DNA of 36,817 nucleotides from positions 1-36,817 of the forward strand of contig JAQVMG010000004.1 in assembly GCA_028703755.1 (NCBI GenBank), in the 5' to 3' direction. Shown piece by piece: positions 10,349-20,351 of this stretch. The notes under the pieces were generated by a model, which saw only the letters and a program-made list of their open reading frames with translations, was not told the origin of the DNA and ran no database searches. The position numbers and the translations under genes are program-made. Positions within the stretch are counted from its first letter, which is position 1, and each line of letters starts with the position of its first letter. Source of the stretch: Thermoplasmata archaeon (GTDB lineage: Archaea; Thermoplasmatota; Thermoplasmata; SG8-5).

Positions 10349-10701
10349 TTTTCGTCATCGCAGATACTAACGCACTAATCGCCCCTTTCAAAAGGAAATT
10401 CAACATAGATTCGGAACTTTCCGCCATTCTGGGAACCTACACCATTCTGGTTCCCCTGCCGATAATCGGCGAGCTGAGGAAACTTTCGGCCACGAACATG
10501 AATGCCAAAGGCGCGCTGAAATTCGCGCTCACCAAGGAAATACGGCCGACCAAGAAGCCGGGCGACGACTCGGTTCTGGAGCTGGCGAGGAAGGTCGGCG
10601 GTTATGTAATGACCAACGACATGGAACTCATTGAGAGGGCCAGAAAGAGAAAGCTCAGAGTGATTAGACTCAGAGAAGGCTGCCGCTTGGAACTGCTGTA
10701 G
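10345..10701 (+). CDS. PIN-domain protein (FCF1/Utp24-like)
   Basis: Internal ATG at 10345 in ATGA overlap with the aIF2-gamma stop; [25 protein letters not shown]...[14 protein letters not shown]...[28 protein letters not shown]. Confidence 0.85.
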   Translation: MIFVIADTNALIAPFKRKFNIDSELSAILGTYTILVPLPIIGELRKLSATNMNAKGALKFALTKEIRPTKKPGDDSVLELARKVGGYVMTNDMELIERARKRKLRVIRLREGCRLELL

Positions 10702-10702
10702 G
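10621..10702 (+). repeat. 82-bp direct repeat, copy A (native 3' end of the PIN gene)
   Basis: atggaactcattgagagggccagaaagagaaagctcagagtgattagactcagagaaggctgccgcttggaactgctgtagg; matches 11477-11558 at 81/82 positions. Confidence 0.97.
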
Positions 10703-10724
10703 AATGAAATTCACATAATTAATA

Positions 10725-11408
10725 TCAATATAATTTTGTAAAGTATATCAATGGAATTAGCAGAAGTACTAAGGTAGCCATAATGCAAAATCCCTGCCTT
10801 GCCAAGTCATTTCGCCGTATTTCCGTGTCATGTTGGATATAGTGGATGAGATTGTAAATAAAGAGGGAAATAAGAAAAATGCAGTAGAATACACCGAAAA
10901 TCCAGAAAAACGCGATGAGTAATTTGGAATCGTTCAGGTTCAAATACATCCAAGCAAGGTAATTCATTAACATTGCCCATAGTGCCATCATAATGCCGGT
11001 GGCAAACTTGTGCCCCATGATTATGGTGGTGGAAAAGAAGAAGGATACCCCGATAAGCAGCAGGCCCGCACTCCAGGTAATTATTTTATCTTCAAAAATC
11101 CAGATGTCTATGTGTGCGCCGATTATGGAAATAAGCGGTATGACCCAAATCCACATAGGCGATACTTCCTTGTCGTAATCGAATTTCGAAAAAATAATTA
11201 AAGGAATTACGAATATTATTGCATTCAGAAGAATGTTGATTGCAAATGTTCCAAAATAAACATCTCCCCGTCCTGTAAACATCCCTATGGTGTCCCAATC
11301 CTGGCCGTTCCCCATATCGGCTTTGGCAATAGACGAAAGAAGATATGAGAAAAAAACAGATATGATGACCACAGCCGGGGAAATCGTGTTACGCTTGATA
11401 ATAGACAC
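10725..11408 (-). CDS. Hypothetical polytopic membrane protein, AT-rich, lying between the 82-bp repeats
   Basis: 227 aa with multiple hydrophobic helices (VVIISVFFSYLLSSI, ILLNAIIFVIPLIIF, WVIPLISIIG, AGLLLIGVSFFFSTTIIM...). Confidence 0.7.
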   Translation of the reverse strand: MSIIKRNTISPAVVIISVFFSYLLSSIAKADMGNGQDWDTIGMFTGRGDVYFGTFAINILLNAIIFVIPLIIFSKFDYDKEVSPMWIWVIPLISIIGAHIDIWIFEDKIITWSAGLLLIGVSFFFSTTIIMGHKFATGIMMALWAMLMNYLAWMYLNLNDSKLLIAFFWIFGVFYCIFLISLFIYNLIHYIQHDTEIRRNDLARQGFCIMATLVLLLIPLIYFTKLY

Positions 11409-11476
11409 ACTCCACCATAGTTCTGTGTAATGTGCAGATTCACATAAATAATTTTGGATTCATAATATGGAATGAT

Positions 11477-11558
11477 ATGGAACTCATAGAGAGGGCCAGA
11501 AAGAGAAAGCTCAGAGTGATTAGACTCAGAGAAGGCTGCCGCTTGGAACTGCTGTAGG
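11477..11558 (+). pseudogene. 82-bp direct repeat, copy B: orphan 3' fragment of the PIN gene
   Basis: Encodes [26 protein letters not shown], the same C-terminus as the PIN protein; one mismatch to copy A. Confidence 0.93.
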
Positions 11559-11561
11559 GCT

Positions 11562-12182
11562 CTATAAGGTGTATGATTCGCCCTTCTCGAATGTGCTGGC
11601 CATGTACTGAAGCAGAACATTTCTGTCGTGCTTCAGGTGAGAATCGTACCACTGGCGGACGACTTCCGCGAGCACTGTGTGGAACTGGTCCATCTCGAGT
11701 TTCTTGGCGGGAACATCCATTATGACGAACTGGCCGAAAATCCTTTTCCAGCCCGAGTATTTGTAGTAATGCTCGCCCTCGCAGTATTCGAAAGTAAGGC
11801 GGAGGTTCTGGTTATCGCCGTCAGCATAGTACCTGAGGCGGAGAGTGTCTCCGACCCGGCCCTGGTCGCGGGTCCTGTCGATGATCTGGACCTGGTTGAG
11901 GCTTCCGAAGTCGAAATTGTCCTTGAGGCTCCACTCGAACGGATATTTCTCGAACGATGCGAACTGTGTGTGGGACGGCTCGATTGAGAAATGTATTCCG
12001 ATCTTCTCGAACCTCAGCAGGATCTTCCAGAAATCCGAAATCAGCGCGCGGTTAAGCTCTCCCTTCTGCGATGTCTCTACACCGGAGGACTTTTGGGCCT
12101 GTGCGGTCTTCTTGTCCAGTTCCTTGTCGAGGTTATCAAACCAGTCTTCGTTCTTGGCACCTTTGGCAGCCATAAATATCAC
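11562..12182 (-). CDS. Conserved-looking hypothetical soluble protein
   Basis: 206 aa ORF of host-like composition; more likely starts at the internal MAAKGAKNEDWFDNLDKELDKK (12173). Confidence 0.65.
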   Translation of the reverse strand: MIFMAAKGAKNEDWFDNLDKELDKKTAQAQKSSGVETSQKGELNRALISDFWKILLRFEKIGIHFSIEPSHTQFASFEKYPFEWSLKDNFDFGSLNQVQIIDRTRDQGRVGDTLRLRYYADGDNQNLRLTFEYCEGEHYYKYSGWKRIFGQFVIMDVPAKKLEMDQFHTVLAEVVRQWYDSHLKHDRNVLLQYMASTFEKGESYTL

Positions 12183-12454
12183 TTAACCATGGTAATGCCT
12201 CTCCGCATATAAAAGTTATGTCCACCGGTAATCTATTCGCTTCCAGATTGCCGATTACCGGCAAACGCAGTGGGAGTTATTGTTTACAGAATGATTACCC
12301 ATGGCGAACGCCTCCCCATTGCACCATTCAGTTTCGGTGTTCACCGATTGCTTGAAAAATGATGGGGTTTTATGGTGCTAAATTTAACAAAAATATGGTC
12401 CCGCACCATGGTCGAATGCGCTGCAGGCAATTGATGGAAGTTGCATTCAACGCA

Positions 12455-12553
12455 GGGAAGATAACGGGTGGGGCTATCTGAAGTTCCCCGAAGGGGAATT
12501 TGGGTCGAAGGGGGTGCAACCCCCGGAGCCAGATAGCCGCATGTTATCTTCCC
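12455..12553. repeat. Nested inverted repeats able to fold into a multi-branched structure
   Basis: gggaagataac (12455-12465)/gttatcttccc (12543-12553); ggctatctg (12472-12480)/cagatagcc (12530-12538); inner hairpins ttcccc-gaa-ggggaa (12484-12498) and gggggt-gca-accccc (12510-12524). Confidence 0.85.
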
Positions 12554-12864
12554 CGAGCGAAGCGAGAGCGCAGCGGGGTCGAGGCACGAAGTGCTGAAGA
12601 AGTTTGAAACGCTGCCGTCGTTGTTGCCGTAGTTTTTTCTTACGATCTTTAGCATTCAGGTCCGTAGTGGGGGGTTCAGCATAAAAGGGTCTGTCTGCGT
12701 TAGAGTCTTTCTTCGTGCGTGGCTCAAGTGTCCATGAAAAGGGGGTCAGTCCAAATTTTTTTATATCTAATATTGATTACGATACTTTGTTATTATAAGG
12801 TATTCTTAACAAAATTATGTAATCGTGTTTATGATTGCCTTATAATACGAATGAGGTAGATGAA

Positions 12865-14166
12865 ATGAAGTTTTCCAAAGAAGAAATGAGGGGAAAAGGA
12901 TTAAGCCAAAAAGTTTTTTATTCATTAATAATTTTAATTTTAATAATCTCATGTTTTTGTGTAATTGGTGCCGTGGATGCTGTTTCAGTAAATAAATCCC
13001 AATATCATATTGCGTGGGTTAAATCATTTAGCGGAGACACATTTATTAATGATTTATCATGGTCCCCAAATTCAAACAATATATCAATTACACGTGGGTA
13101 TTGGGGGCATAATCTAATAATTTTAGATATAAACGGAACCGAGATGAACATGAGTAATAATCTATATTTATCGCCACCCTATGAATATCTAACATCTGAA
13201 TGGGTATCAAATTCGGGATTGCTTCTTGCAAGTTATGAGGGACCCTTGGTGAAAATGAACATTACCACCGGAGAAAAATCTTACATACGTCAACCATACC
13301 CTCTGGATGGTTCATATTATCATATCTCATTTAACGCAAACAAAGAGTATCTTGCGTTCAAACCCACATATTATGGAGATCAAATAACAGATTCGAATAT
13401 CTATTATAATGGAACAAATCGTTTACATGGACCAATTGAGATAATCAATTTATCAACTAACCAAACATTATCCATAATAAATATTTATGGTGCATTTAGT
13501 GAACAGTCAACAACATTTGAGATTTCCCCCTCAGGAGAAAAAATTGCTATGGTTTTAGATAATGGAAATGTTGTCATCACAAATATTGATATGACAATAG
13601 ATAATCTTGATTTAAATACAACATCCCACACATTCACTCTTTTGAATGATTCTAGGAGTATTAAGGGCATAGCATGGTCACCAGATGATTCCAAAATTGC
13701 GACAATATATAATGAAGTCTCAGGAAATAACACCAATCCGACATCAAATTTATCCCTGTGGAACACCTCGGATGGAACTAAAATCAAGGATCTTGTAATA
13801 GATGATGCGCATTGGTTAGTATCTGTCAACTGGAATGAAAAAAACTCATTAATCACATCAGCAGAGTCTCAAGAGTCGGGTACGTTAAATACAATTTATA
13901 TCTTGAATGGTACCGATTATTCATTCATACAAAATATATCTCATAAGAATCTAAATGAAGCTGATTTACGTTTAACCCCCGGGGATCTTGAGACATCTCC
14001 AGATGGGGAATATATCGTCGTGACTTACGGGTCGACGCTTGTTATGCTTGAGAAGAACGGCCCAGATTGGAATTCAGCAACGATGTATTCATCGGGAGCG
14101 ATTATTGCACCAAGTAGTGTATTAGTATTAATTTTGGTACAAAGGAAAATGAAGGGGCGGCAATAA
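12865..14166 (+). CDS. Secreted/membrane-anchored WD40/TolB-like beta-propeller protein
   Basis: N-terminal signal/TM (KVFYSLIILILIISCFCVIGAVDAVS), repeated LSWSPNSNNISI / IAWSPDDSKIATI blades, C-terminal hydrophobic APSSVLVLILVQRKMKGRQ. ORF opens at 12835; internal ATG 12865 is also plausible. Confidence 0.7.
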   Translation: MKFSKEEMRGKGLSQKVFYSLIILILIISCFCVIGAVDAVSVNKSQYHIAWVKSFSGDTFINDLSWSPNSNNISITRGYWGHNLIILDINGTEMNMSNNLYLSPPYEYLTSEWVSNSGLLLASYEGPLVKMNITTGEKSYIRQPYPLDGSYYHISFNANKEYLAFKPTYYGDQITDSNIYYNGTNRLHGPIEIINLSTNQTLSIINIYGAFSEQSTTFEISPSGEKIAMVLDNGNVVITNIDMTIDNLDLNTTSHTFTLLNDSRSIKGIAWSPDDSKIATIYNEVSGNNTNPTSNLSLWNTSDGTKIKDLVIDDAHWLVSVNWNEKNSLITSAESQESGTLNTIYILNGTDYSFIQNISHKNLNEADLRLTPGDLETSPDGEYIVVTYGSTLVMLEKNGPDWNSATMYSSGAIIAPSSVLVLILVQRKMKGRQ

Positions 14167-14972
14167 TGAAACGAAACGCAAAGCAAGCACAGAAATTTTT
14201 TCCATTCATAATCGTTGCATTGCTAATTTTAACAATTTTCACGGTAATATCACCTTCAACTCGTGCAATACAAGAACTTGATGACCAAACTATATGTTAT
14301 ATGGTTCCCGAAGATGATTACTCGTATCAAATTCCAGATTTCGAAATGTGGGCAAAAGAAAACACAATATATCAAAACACATGGGTAATGGGTGACGAGA
14401 TTAATGGAGGTCTTTATGCAAGCATGGAATTAATACCAGTATCCTTTGTTTTTGATGGGGTAAATCCAGCTCAATTTGACTATATTGTTCATATTAGGGC
14501 TGTTGCAGATCCCACATATAGGGTGCCATATGTATATGGAATAACTAAAGATTCTCCCGTTGGCATTCATAGCGTTAATTTATATATGACATATGACGAA
14601 TTAGATTCAGATGACCCAAACAAACGTTCAAAGGTTACTGGCTTAAGTGGAGAGGATAATTTGGAAGAATCATCCTTGTATTCTGCAATATACAATTACC
14701 CTAATGAGTTCGCATCGGGTTGGACTTTAGAGTCAAGGGATCCTGGGGAAGAGAGCTACACTAGCGATATAACGACATTTACAGATGCTTTTATAGCGGA
14801 ACATTTTTATTCAGAGAAGTGTAGAGCAGCAATTGTAGGTACTATTATCGAGGGGATGAGTTTGCTAATTTCTGGCGGCCTATCATCCCCCTGGTCCGGA
14901 ATTGTGGGTACTGTGTTTAGTGTAAGTACTTTATTTGCAACTCCATATGTTGAACCGACTTTAGATGTATAA
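14166..14972 (+). CDS. Secreted protein with signal peptide; probable N-terminal piece of a split giant surface protein
   Basis: 268 aa; MKRNAKQAQKFFPFIIVALLILTIFTVISPSTRA signal. Start overlaps the previous stop by 1 nt. Same frame as the 15021 ORF, separated by a single TAA at 14970-14972. Confidence 0.75.
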   Translation: MKRNAKQAQKFFPFIIVALLILTIFTVISPSTRAIQELDDQTICYMVPEDDYSYQIPDFEMWAKENTIYQNTWVMGDEINGGLYASMELIPVSFVFDGVNPAQFDYIVHIRAVADPTYRVPYVYGITKDSPVGIHSVNLYMTYDELDSDDPNKRSKVTGLSGEDNLEESSLYSAIYNYPNEFASGWTLESRDPGEESYTSDITTFTDAFIAEHFYSEKCRAAIVGTIIEGMSLLISGGLSSPWSGIVGTVFSVSTLFATPYVEPTLDV

Positions 14973-15020
14973 GCGGGTTGGGAAGATGGGGAATATGACC
15001 AAGAGTGGTCAATCACTGGA

Positions 15021-18000
15021 ATGCCACATAATATAAAAAAAGAACCTGAAAATGATGACAATGACCCGAATGATTGGCTCCAATCCGTAAGGGACAGTTT
15101 TTATTGTGTCTCAAGCACAATTCCTGTAGGAGAAATGAATTCTGGCTTTACTCTAAGCGGAGGGATCCAATTTATGCCATATTTACTTGATTCTTCATAT
15201 ATGCCGGGAGATTATGCAGATATTATTAGTTTGCATGTAAACCCAGATGTTTTCACACGTTGGAACTCACCACCCAATGTAGATGCAAAACAACCCAACC
15301 CACTTTTAAGTTTATCTCAAAATTTTGCAGAAATCGGGCAAGATATTGAATTTAATGTAGACTGCCCTACGTTTGATTATGAAGGAGATGCAGTAGAATA
15401 TAAGTGGAACTTTGGAGATGATACTGAATCTGCATGGTCACCAATTTCTCGTACTACACATAAGTACTCACGAAGTGGGACTTTTAATCCATTTTTAATG
15501 GTTGATGACGACGACAATCATGATAATTATAAAATCATTGACTTTGATGAGTATATCACAAACGGTTGGGAAGAAAGAGATATTCTAACGATTACTGTTG
15601 TTCCAGCAGCAGCCCCATCAATCAAGATTAACCAAGCAGAGTATGGTTGGTATTCCACACCCCCATCAGGAGAACTTATCCATATTGATGTTGAGTTTTA
15701 TCCGAACCGCTTCAGCTATCTTTCTCAAGCAACATACCAAATAATGTACGGTTCGGGAGGCACTAGTGCTGTAAAAATAATATTTTCTACGCCATGTCCT
15801 AATCATATATATGGTTGGTCAATTCCTTGGTCCGATATACCAGAAGGACTGCATTATGTTAATATTGATGTTTGGACAGTGGCTGGAATGCATCAATATT
15901 CCGATATTACAATTAAGATTAAAAAAGATACTATATCGCCAACAGTGACAACATTGACAAGCCCAGCGTGTGGAAACATTGTAAACACACTTATTCCTAC
16001 ATTGAAGTGGACTTGTTCAGATGAGGAAAGTGGTATTAATAAATATAATTTAATCATCGATACTAATCCTAATTTTAATTCGGGATTTAATGGTAATCCA
16101 CTATTTTCTTTTACGCCATCTATGGAACTTTTCTCTACGCCACTTGAAAACGGTATGGCATATTATTGGAAAGTAAGGGGCATGGATTATGCAGGCAATA
16201 TTGGCCCATGGAGCCCTGCATGGAGCTTCAAAGTGGAGAACCCTACACCGCCATTCAATATTGCAATTAACAGTGGTGCAACTTATTCTACAACATCTAC
16301 TACACAAATCGGAATATCTCCCGATGCCACTATTAATCCAATTCAAATGAGGCTAATGAGTGAAGGTGGTACTTGGGGAGAAAAACTCACAAATACCCCC
16401 TCTTATATTAGCACAGCTCACGACGTACTGCCCAATTTCGATAACACGATTATAATACGCGATCCCGGTGCCCTTTACATTGAAGTCGGGTTCAGCGATA
16501 TGCAACTTTGTTCTGGAGATTATGTATATTTGTATGATTCCCTGATGAATGAGATTGATTCATTCACAGATACGGCATTTGGGAAATCAATTGATGGAAC
16601 AAGTGGTAGATTTTCCAAAGCTATTCAAGGCGATACAGTATTTGTTCGAATTAAAACAGATCTCACTGCTTCGTCTTGGGGATATCTAATTACCTGTTAC
16701 CACGCATATTCAAACTGGGAACCATGGACCTATTATTCATCGACAGTAACCAAAACCTTGGATCATCAAGGCGTGAACACAATATTATGCCAATTGAGGG
16801 ACACCGTCGATACCTATTACGGAACAACTAAAGATACGATATATTTGGATTCGGTGGTGCCCACATATTCTTATGTTATACAAGAACAGAGTCCATCAAT
16901 ATTTGTGAATAATAACAATCTATATTATTCATCTGCAATTTCTTCACAATTTACGATATGCATATCCGCCAGCGATGTTGGCAGTGGCCTCCAAAAAGCT
17001 ACGGGTTCTTTGTTCTTTGGAGATGCACCTGTCGATTCAACAATAACATCTAATCTGTATGAATTGCCTTATAGTATTGAAGCTGGCGCAACAACATCTG
17101 CTGCATTAACTATTAAAGTGTATGATATTGCTGGAAATGCAGCTGCAAAATCATTGAACATTTATTATGATAATCAAGGGCCAGTAACATCATTGACATT
17201 CCCGCCCAATAACTTCTTTATATCAGACACTACTCCAACATTTATCTGGTCTTCATCTGATGTTGGATCGGGATTATCGAATAGTTATAACATCCAGATA
17301 AGCACAGATTCGTTATTTCTTAATATCGTATCTAACACAGACACAGCCACAAATAGCTTTTCATCGCAAGCACTTTATCAGAATCAGCAATATTATTGGA
17401 GGGTAAGAGCAAAAGATAATTTACAGTATTGGGGTTCGTTTTCATCACCAAATACATTTAAAATAGATACCACAAACCCAATTTCATTAATTACATCCCC
17501 CACAGCAGGAATGTCTGTAACTGGTTCAGTATCGATATGTGGAGAAGCTAGCGATTTAAATATTGTCAATTATAAGCTTGATTATGGTGTTGGGACAACG
17601 CCCACCACTTGGTTTATTATTGGGTCTGGAACCGCAAACTGTATTGGTACATTGGCGACTCTGGATACGTCAAGCATGGTCAATGGAGTGTACACATTGA
17701 GATTAATAGTGACCGATTTAGCTGCAAATATTGCATCTGTCCAAAACATAATACATATAACTAATTCCCCTTCTATCCGTAATTTAGAAATTAGCTCAGT
17801 GACGTCGAGTCAAATCCGATTTTCGTTCTTCATGAATTCTCAACAAACATTAACATCATTCATAGTTGATGAGAGCAATAACATAATCCGGTACATATAT
17901 CAGAATGAAGTGATGCCAGGAGGAACGTATACTTCAATGATGCCATGGGATTGGAAAGATCAAATGGGCAATGATATCCCTGCAGGTATCTATCAGGTTG

Positions 18001-20351
18001 TAATATCCTCCTTGGAAAGCTCAATCGATGCCGTTTGCGATTGTACGATATATCCTGCACCTACTATCGCCCTGGTCGGAGGTGCAGGAAGCCTTTATCC
18101 TCAATTTTCATGGACCAATCCGTTAGGAACACCGGATACGCAGTACTATTTCAATAGTGAACCTTATGGAATTTTCTGCACATTTAAAACCATTTTCTTT
18201 TCGACCCCCGGTTCTCACACATTCACTATGTACGCCAAGGATTCATCCAATGCAATAAGCAAGGTTGCCACTTATACTTACAGTGTTCCCTCTGCAACAA
18301 TTTTTGGAACAATCATAGCACCATTTTCATGGACGCCAGATAAAGAAATATTCATACATGCTACTGTGGACGGTGATCTAAATACAGCATTTTACCAAGC
18401 TGCTGGTGCTGGCAGCACCTCGACTAATACTGGGACATATACCATGGAAGTAGCCGCAGGAGGAGAATTATTAGTATCTGCATCTGCGGGTTTCCCGGGT
18501 TATGTATTTACACCCTATTATTATGACTGGGTAACTGCTGCTCCTGGTGGCATATACGAGATCAATTTTGAATTAGAAGTAAAGCCACCATCTAGCCCAA
18601 GCACATGCCCATATATGTGGGTATGGGATGGTACAGATTATGCCCGAGACAACAATATTATTGGTAAATCAGAGATGATGAGTTCTGATTCTCATGTGGT
18701 TGAAGATTATTATGTTCTTGAGCAAAATCCAGTACTGAATAATGGAATGTATGAATTTATGGTCGAAGAGTCAGAAGAGGAATACAATGTGTTCGATTAC
18801 TTTAATGTTCTATATATTGACCACCCAAATGATGTAAAAATAGGCATTGATAATAATAATAACATCAGAACATACTCCGAAGACATTCTGATGCCTTTAT
18901 CTTGTGTGGATAAATCGGGTGAAAATCACCTTGATGACATTCTATCATCAGATGCACCATATTATAGCGGATATGATGGCGATTGGCTTGAAGTTAATTT
19001 TGGACCTGTAGCTTCGTCCGTGGCAAAACTAGTAATACGGACAGATGCAAAGCCAGGGGGCGGTGGTGTTATTAGTCCATTGATGTTTGATGCGGGCCCA
19101 ATTGTTGTCCAGACATACAATCGTTGGGGTCAACTAGTCAATCTAACTGAAATATGTCCCAGAGCAACATGGTCAACTGATATTGTTGATTTATCTGAAT
19201 ATGTGAATTCTGGTGAAGATTTAACAATCAAATTAGATTGGTTATCTTTCCACAGGCTGACATATGTTGGGTTGGATACAAATGAAGATAGTTTATATGA
19301 TATTCATAGACCACAATTAATGGGGGCGGAACATGATATCCAGGGAGATGTTGTTGATATTGTGAACACCATTGACAACCAATATTTAGAAATGGTTCCC
19401 GATGAACAACTTACACTGAACTATGAATATATCGAATTGACTGCCAATGTACGCGATTTCATATTCATATCAAAGGGATATTATTGCAGCGAGTGCTACC
19501 GTCCGACAGCTGAGTTTGTAGCAACTACACAGGAAACAACCACTTATGACAAGATATATTTCGATGCATCTGCATCATACAACAATAATGGAAATATTGG
19601 CGGTTATCTATATGAGTTCGGAGATGGTACTGACAGCGGTTGGTTAGACGAACCGATTGCATCACATTCGTACATGGTTAAAGGTACGTACCACGCAACA
19701 TTATTTGTAAGAGACACATCCGAACCTTCACGAATAGACATTGAAACTATGGGCATCAACATTCTGAATTCACCGCCAGTATCTGTACCAGAAGCATATC
19801 AGGATGTAGAAATCACATTAATGACTGCTGGCCGTAAGGGAAATTACATCACCCTTGAAATAATTGAAGATGGGGTGTTAATTGATTTCATTACGGTTTC
19901 AAGAAATCCGTCTGATCCAAAGGACCAAGTCGAATCAACCGTACTTCACAAATATGTTGGAAGGGTTTATGAGTATAAATTAGTGTATGAAGCAACACAT
20001 TTCGGAGAAAACCCCGTATGGGTAACATTCGAATCCGATGACCGCATTACGACCTATGAAACGCTCTTTTGTACAGACAATGGTGGTTTATCTCAGGAAG
20101 AGATTATCGACCCAGATTATGTTGACCAGATATTAGCTACAACCCCGACATTCCATTTCGACGCTTCTGCATCCTATGATCTTGATGGCATGATAACTTC
20201 ATACGAATGGGATTTCGGTGATGGCGAGACTTCAACCAATATCTCCATATCACATACGTTCGAAGAAATCGGCTCATATGAAGTAGTGTTGACAATCATA
20301 GATAATGAAGGGTTCGTTTCGTCCGAAATAATCGCTATTGAAATTTCCTGA
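15021..20351 (+). CDS. Giant multi-domain surface protein (PKD, Ig/FN3-like, FlgD-Ig-like modules)
   Basis: 1776 aa; PKD-like EYKWNFGDDTESAWSPISRTTHKYSRSGTF, FDASASYNNNGNIGGYLYEFGDGTDSG, FDASASYDLDGMITSYEWDFGDGETSTNISISHTFEEIGSYEVVLTIID; FlgD-like MMPWDWKDQMGNDIPAGIYQVVISS. No N-terminal signal. Confidence 0.85.
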   Translation: MPHNIKKEPENDDNDPNDWLQSVRDSFYCVSSTIPVGEMNSGFTLSGGIQFMPYLLDSSYMPGDYADIISLHVNPDVFTRWNSPPNVDAKQPNPLLSLSQNFAEIGQDIEFNVDCPTFDYEGDAVEYKWNFGDDTESAWSPISRTTHKYSRSGTFNPFLMVDDDDNHDNYKIIDFDEYITNGWEERDILTITVVPAAAPSIKINQAEYGWYSTPPSGELIHIDVEFYPNRFSYLSQATYQIMYGSGGTSAVKIIFSTPCPNHIYGWSIPWSDIPEGLHYVNIDVWTVAGMHQYSDITIKIKKDTISPTVTTLTSPACGNIVNTLIPTLKWTCSDEESGINKYNLIIDTNPNFNSGFNGNPLFSFTPSMELFSTPLENGMAYYWKVRGMDYAGNIGPWSPAWSFKVENPTPPFNIAINSGATYSTTSTTQIGISPDATINPIQMRLMSEGGTWGEKLTNTPSYISTAHDVLPNFDNTIIIRDPGALYIEVGFSDMQLCSGDYVYLYDSLMNEIDSFTDTAFGKSIDGTSGRFSKAIQGDTVFVRIKTDLTASSWGYLITCYHAYSNWEPWTYYSSTVTKTLDHQGVNTILCQLRDTVDTYYGTTKDTIYLDSVVPTYSYVIQEQSPSIFVNNNNLYYSSAISSQFTICISASDVGSGLQKATGSLFFGDAPVDSTITSNLYELPYSIEAGATTSAALTIKVYDIAGNAAAKSLNIYYDNQGPVTSLTFPPNNFFISDTTPTFIWSSSDVGSGLSNSYNIQISTDSLFLNIVSNTDTATNSFSSQALYQNQQYYWRVRAKDNLQYWGSFSSPNTFKIDTTNPISLITSPTAGMSVTGSVSICGEASDLNIVNYKLDYGVGTTPTTWFIIGSGTANCIGTLATLDTSSMVNGVYTLRLIVTDLAANIASVQNIIHITNSPSIRNLEISSVTSSQIRFSFFMNSQQTLTSFIVDESNNIIRYIYQNEVMPGGTYTSMMPWDWKDQMGNDIPAGIYQVVISSLESSIDAVCDCTIYPAPTIALVGGAGSLYPQFSWTNPLGTPDTQYYFNSEPYGIFCTFKTIFFSTPGSHTFTMYAKDSSNAISKVATYTYSVPSATIFGTIIAPFSWTPDKEIFIHATVDGDLNTAFYQAAGAGSTSTNTGTYTMEVAAGGELLVSASAGFPGYVFTPYYYDWVTAAPGGIYEINFELEVKPPSSPSTCPYMWVWDGTDYARDNNIIGKSEMMSSDSHVVEDYYVLEQNPVLNNGMYEFMVEESEEEYNVFDYFNVLYIDHPNDVKIGIDNNNNIRTYSEDILMPLSCVDKSGENHLDDILSSDAPYYSGYDGDWLEVNFGPVASSVAKLVIRTDAKPGGGGVISPLMFDAGPIVVQTYNRWGQLVNLTEICPRATWSTDIVDLSEYVNSGEDLTIKLDWLSFHRLTYVGLDTNEDSLYDIHRPQLMGAEHDIQGDVVDIVNTIDNQYLEMVPDEQLTLNYEYIELTANVRDFIFISKGYYCSECYRPTAEFVATTQETTTYDKIYFDASASYNNNGNIGGYLYEFGDGTDSGWLDEPIASHSYMVKGTYHATLFVRDTSEPSRIDIETMGINILNSPPVSVPEAYQDVEITLMTAGRKGNYITLEIIEDGVLIDFITVSRNPSDPKDQVESTVLHKYVGRVYEYKLVYEATHFGENPVWVTFESDDRITTYETLFCTDNGGLSQEEIIDPDYVDQILATTPTFHFDASASYDLDGMITSYEWDFGDGETSTNISISHTFEEIGSYEVVLTIIDNEGFVSSEIIAIEIS

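Noticed and set aside
12341-12655. Minus-strand 104-aa ORF
   Set aside because: Overlaps the nested palindromes, with no recognisable domain; likely spurious translation of a structured intergenic element.
14970-14972. Pyrrolysine/selenocysteine recoding of the in-frame stop
   Set aside because: The codon is TAA, not TAG or TGA, so those known recoding systems do not apply; other readthrough remains only a possibility.
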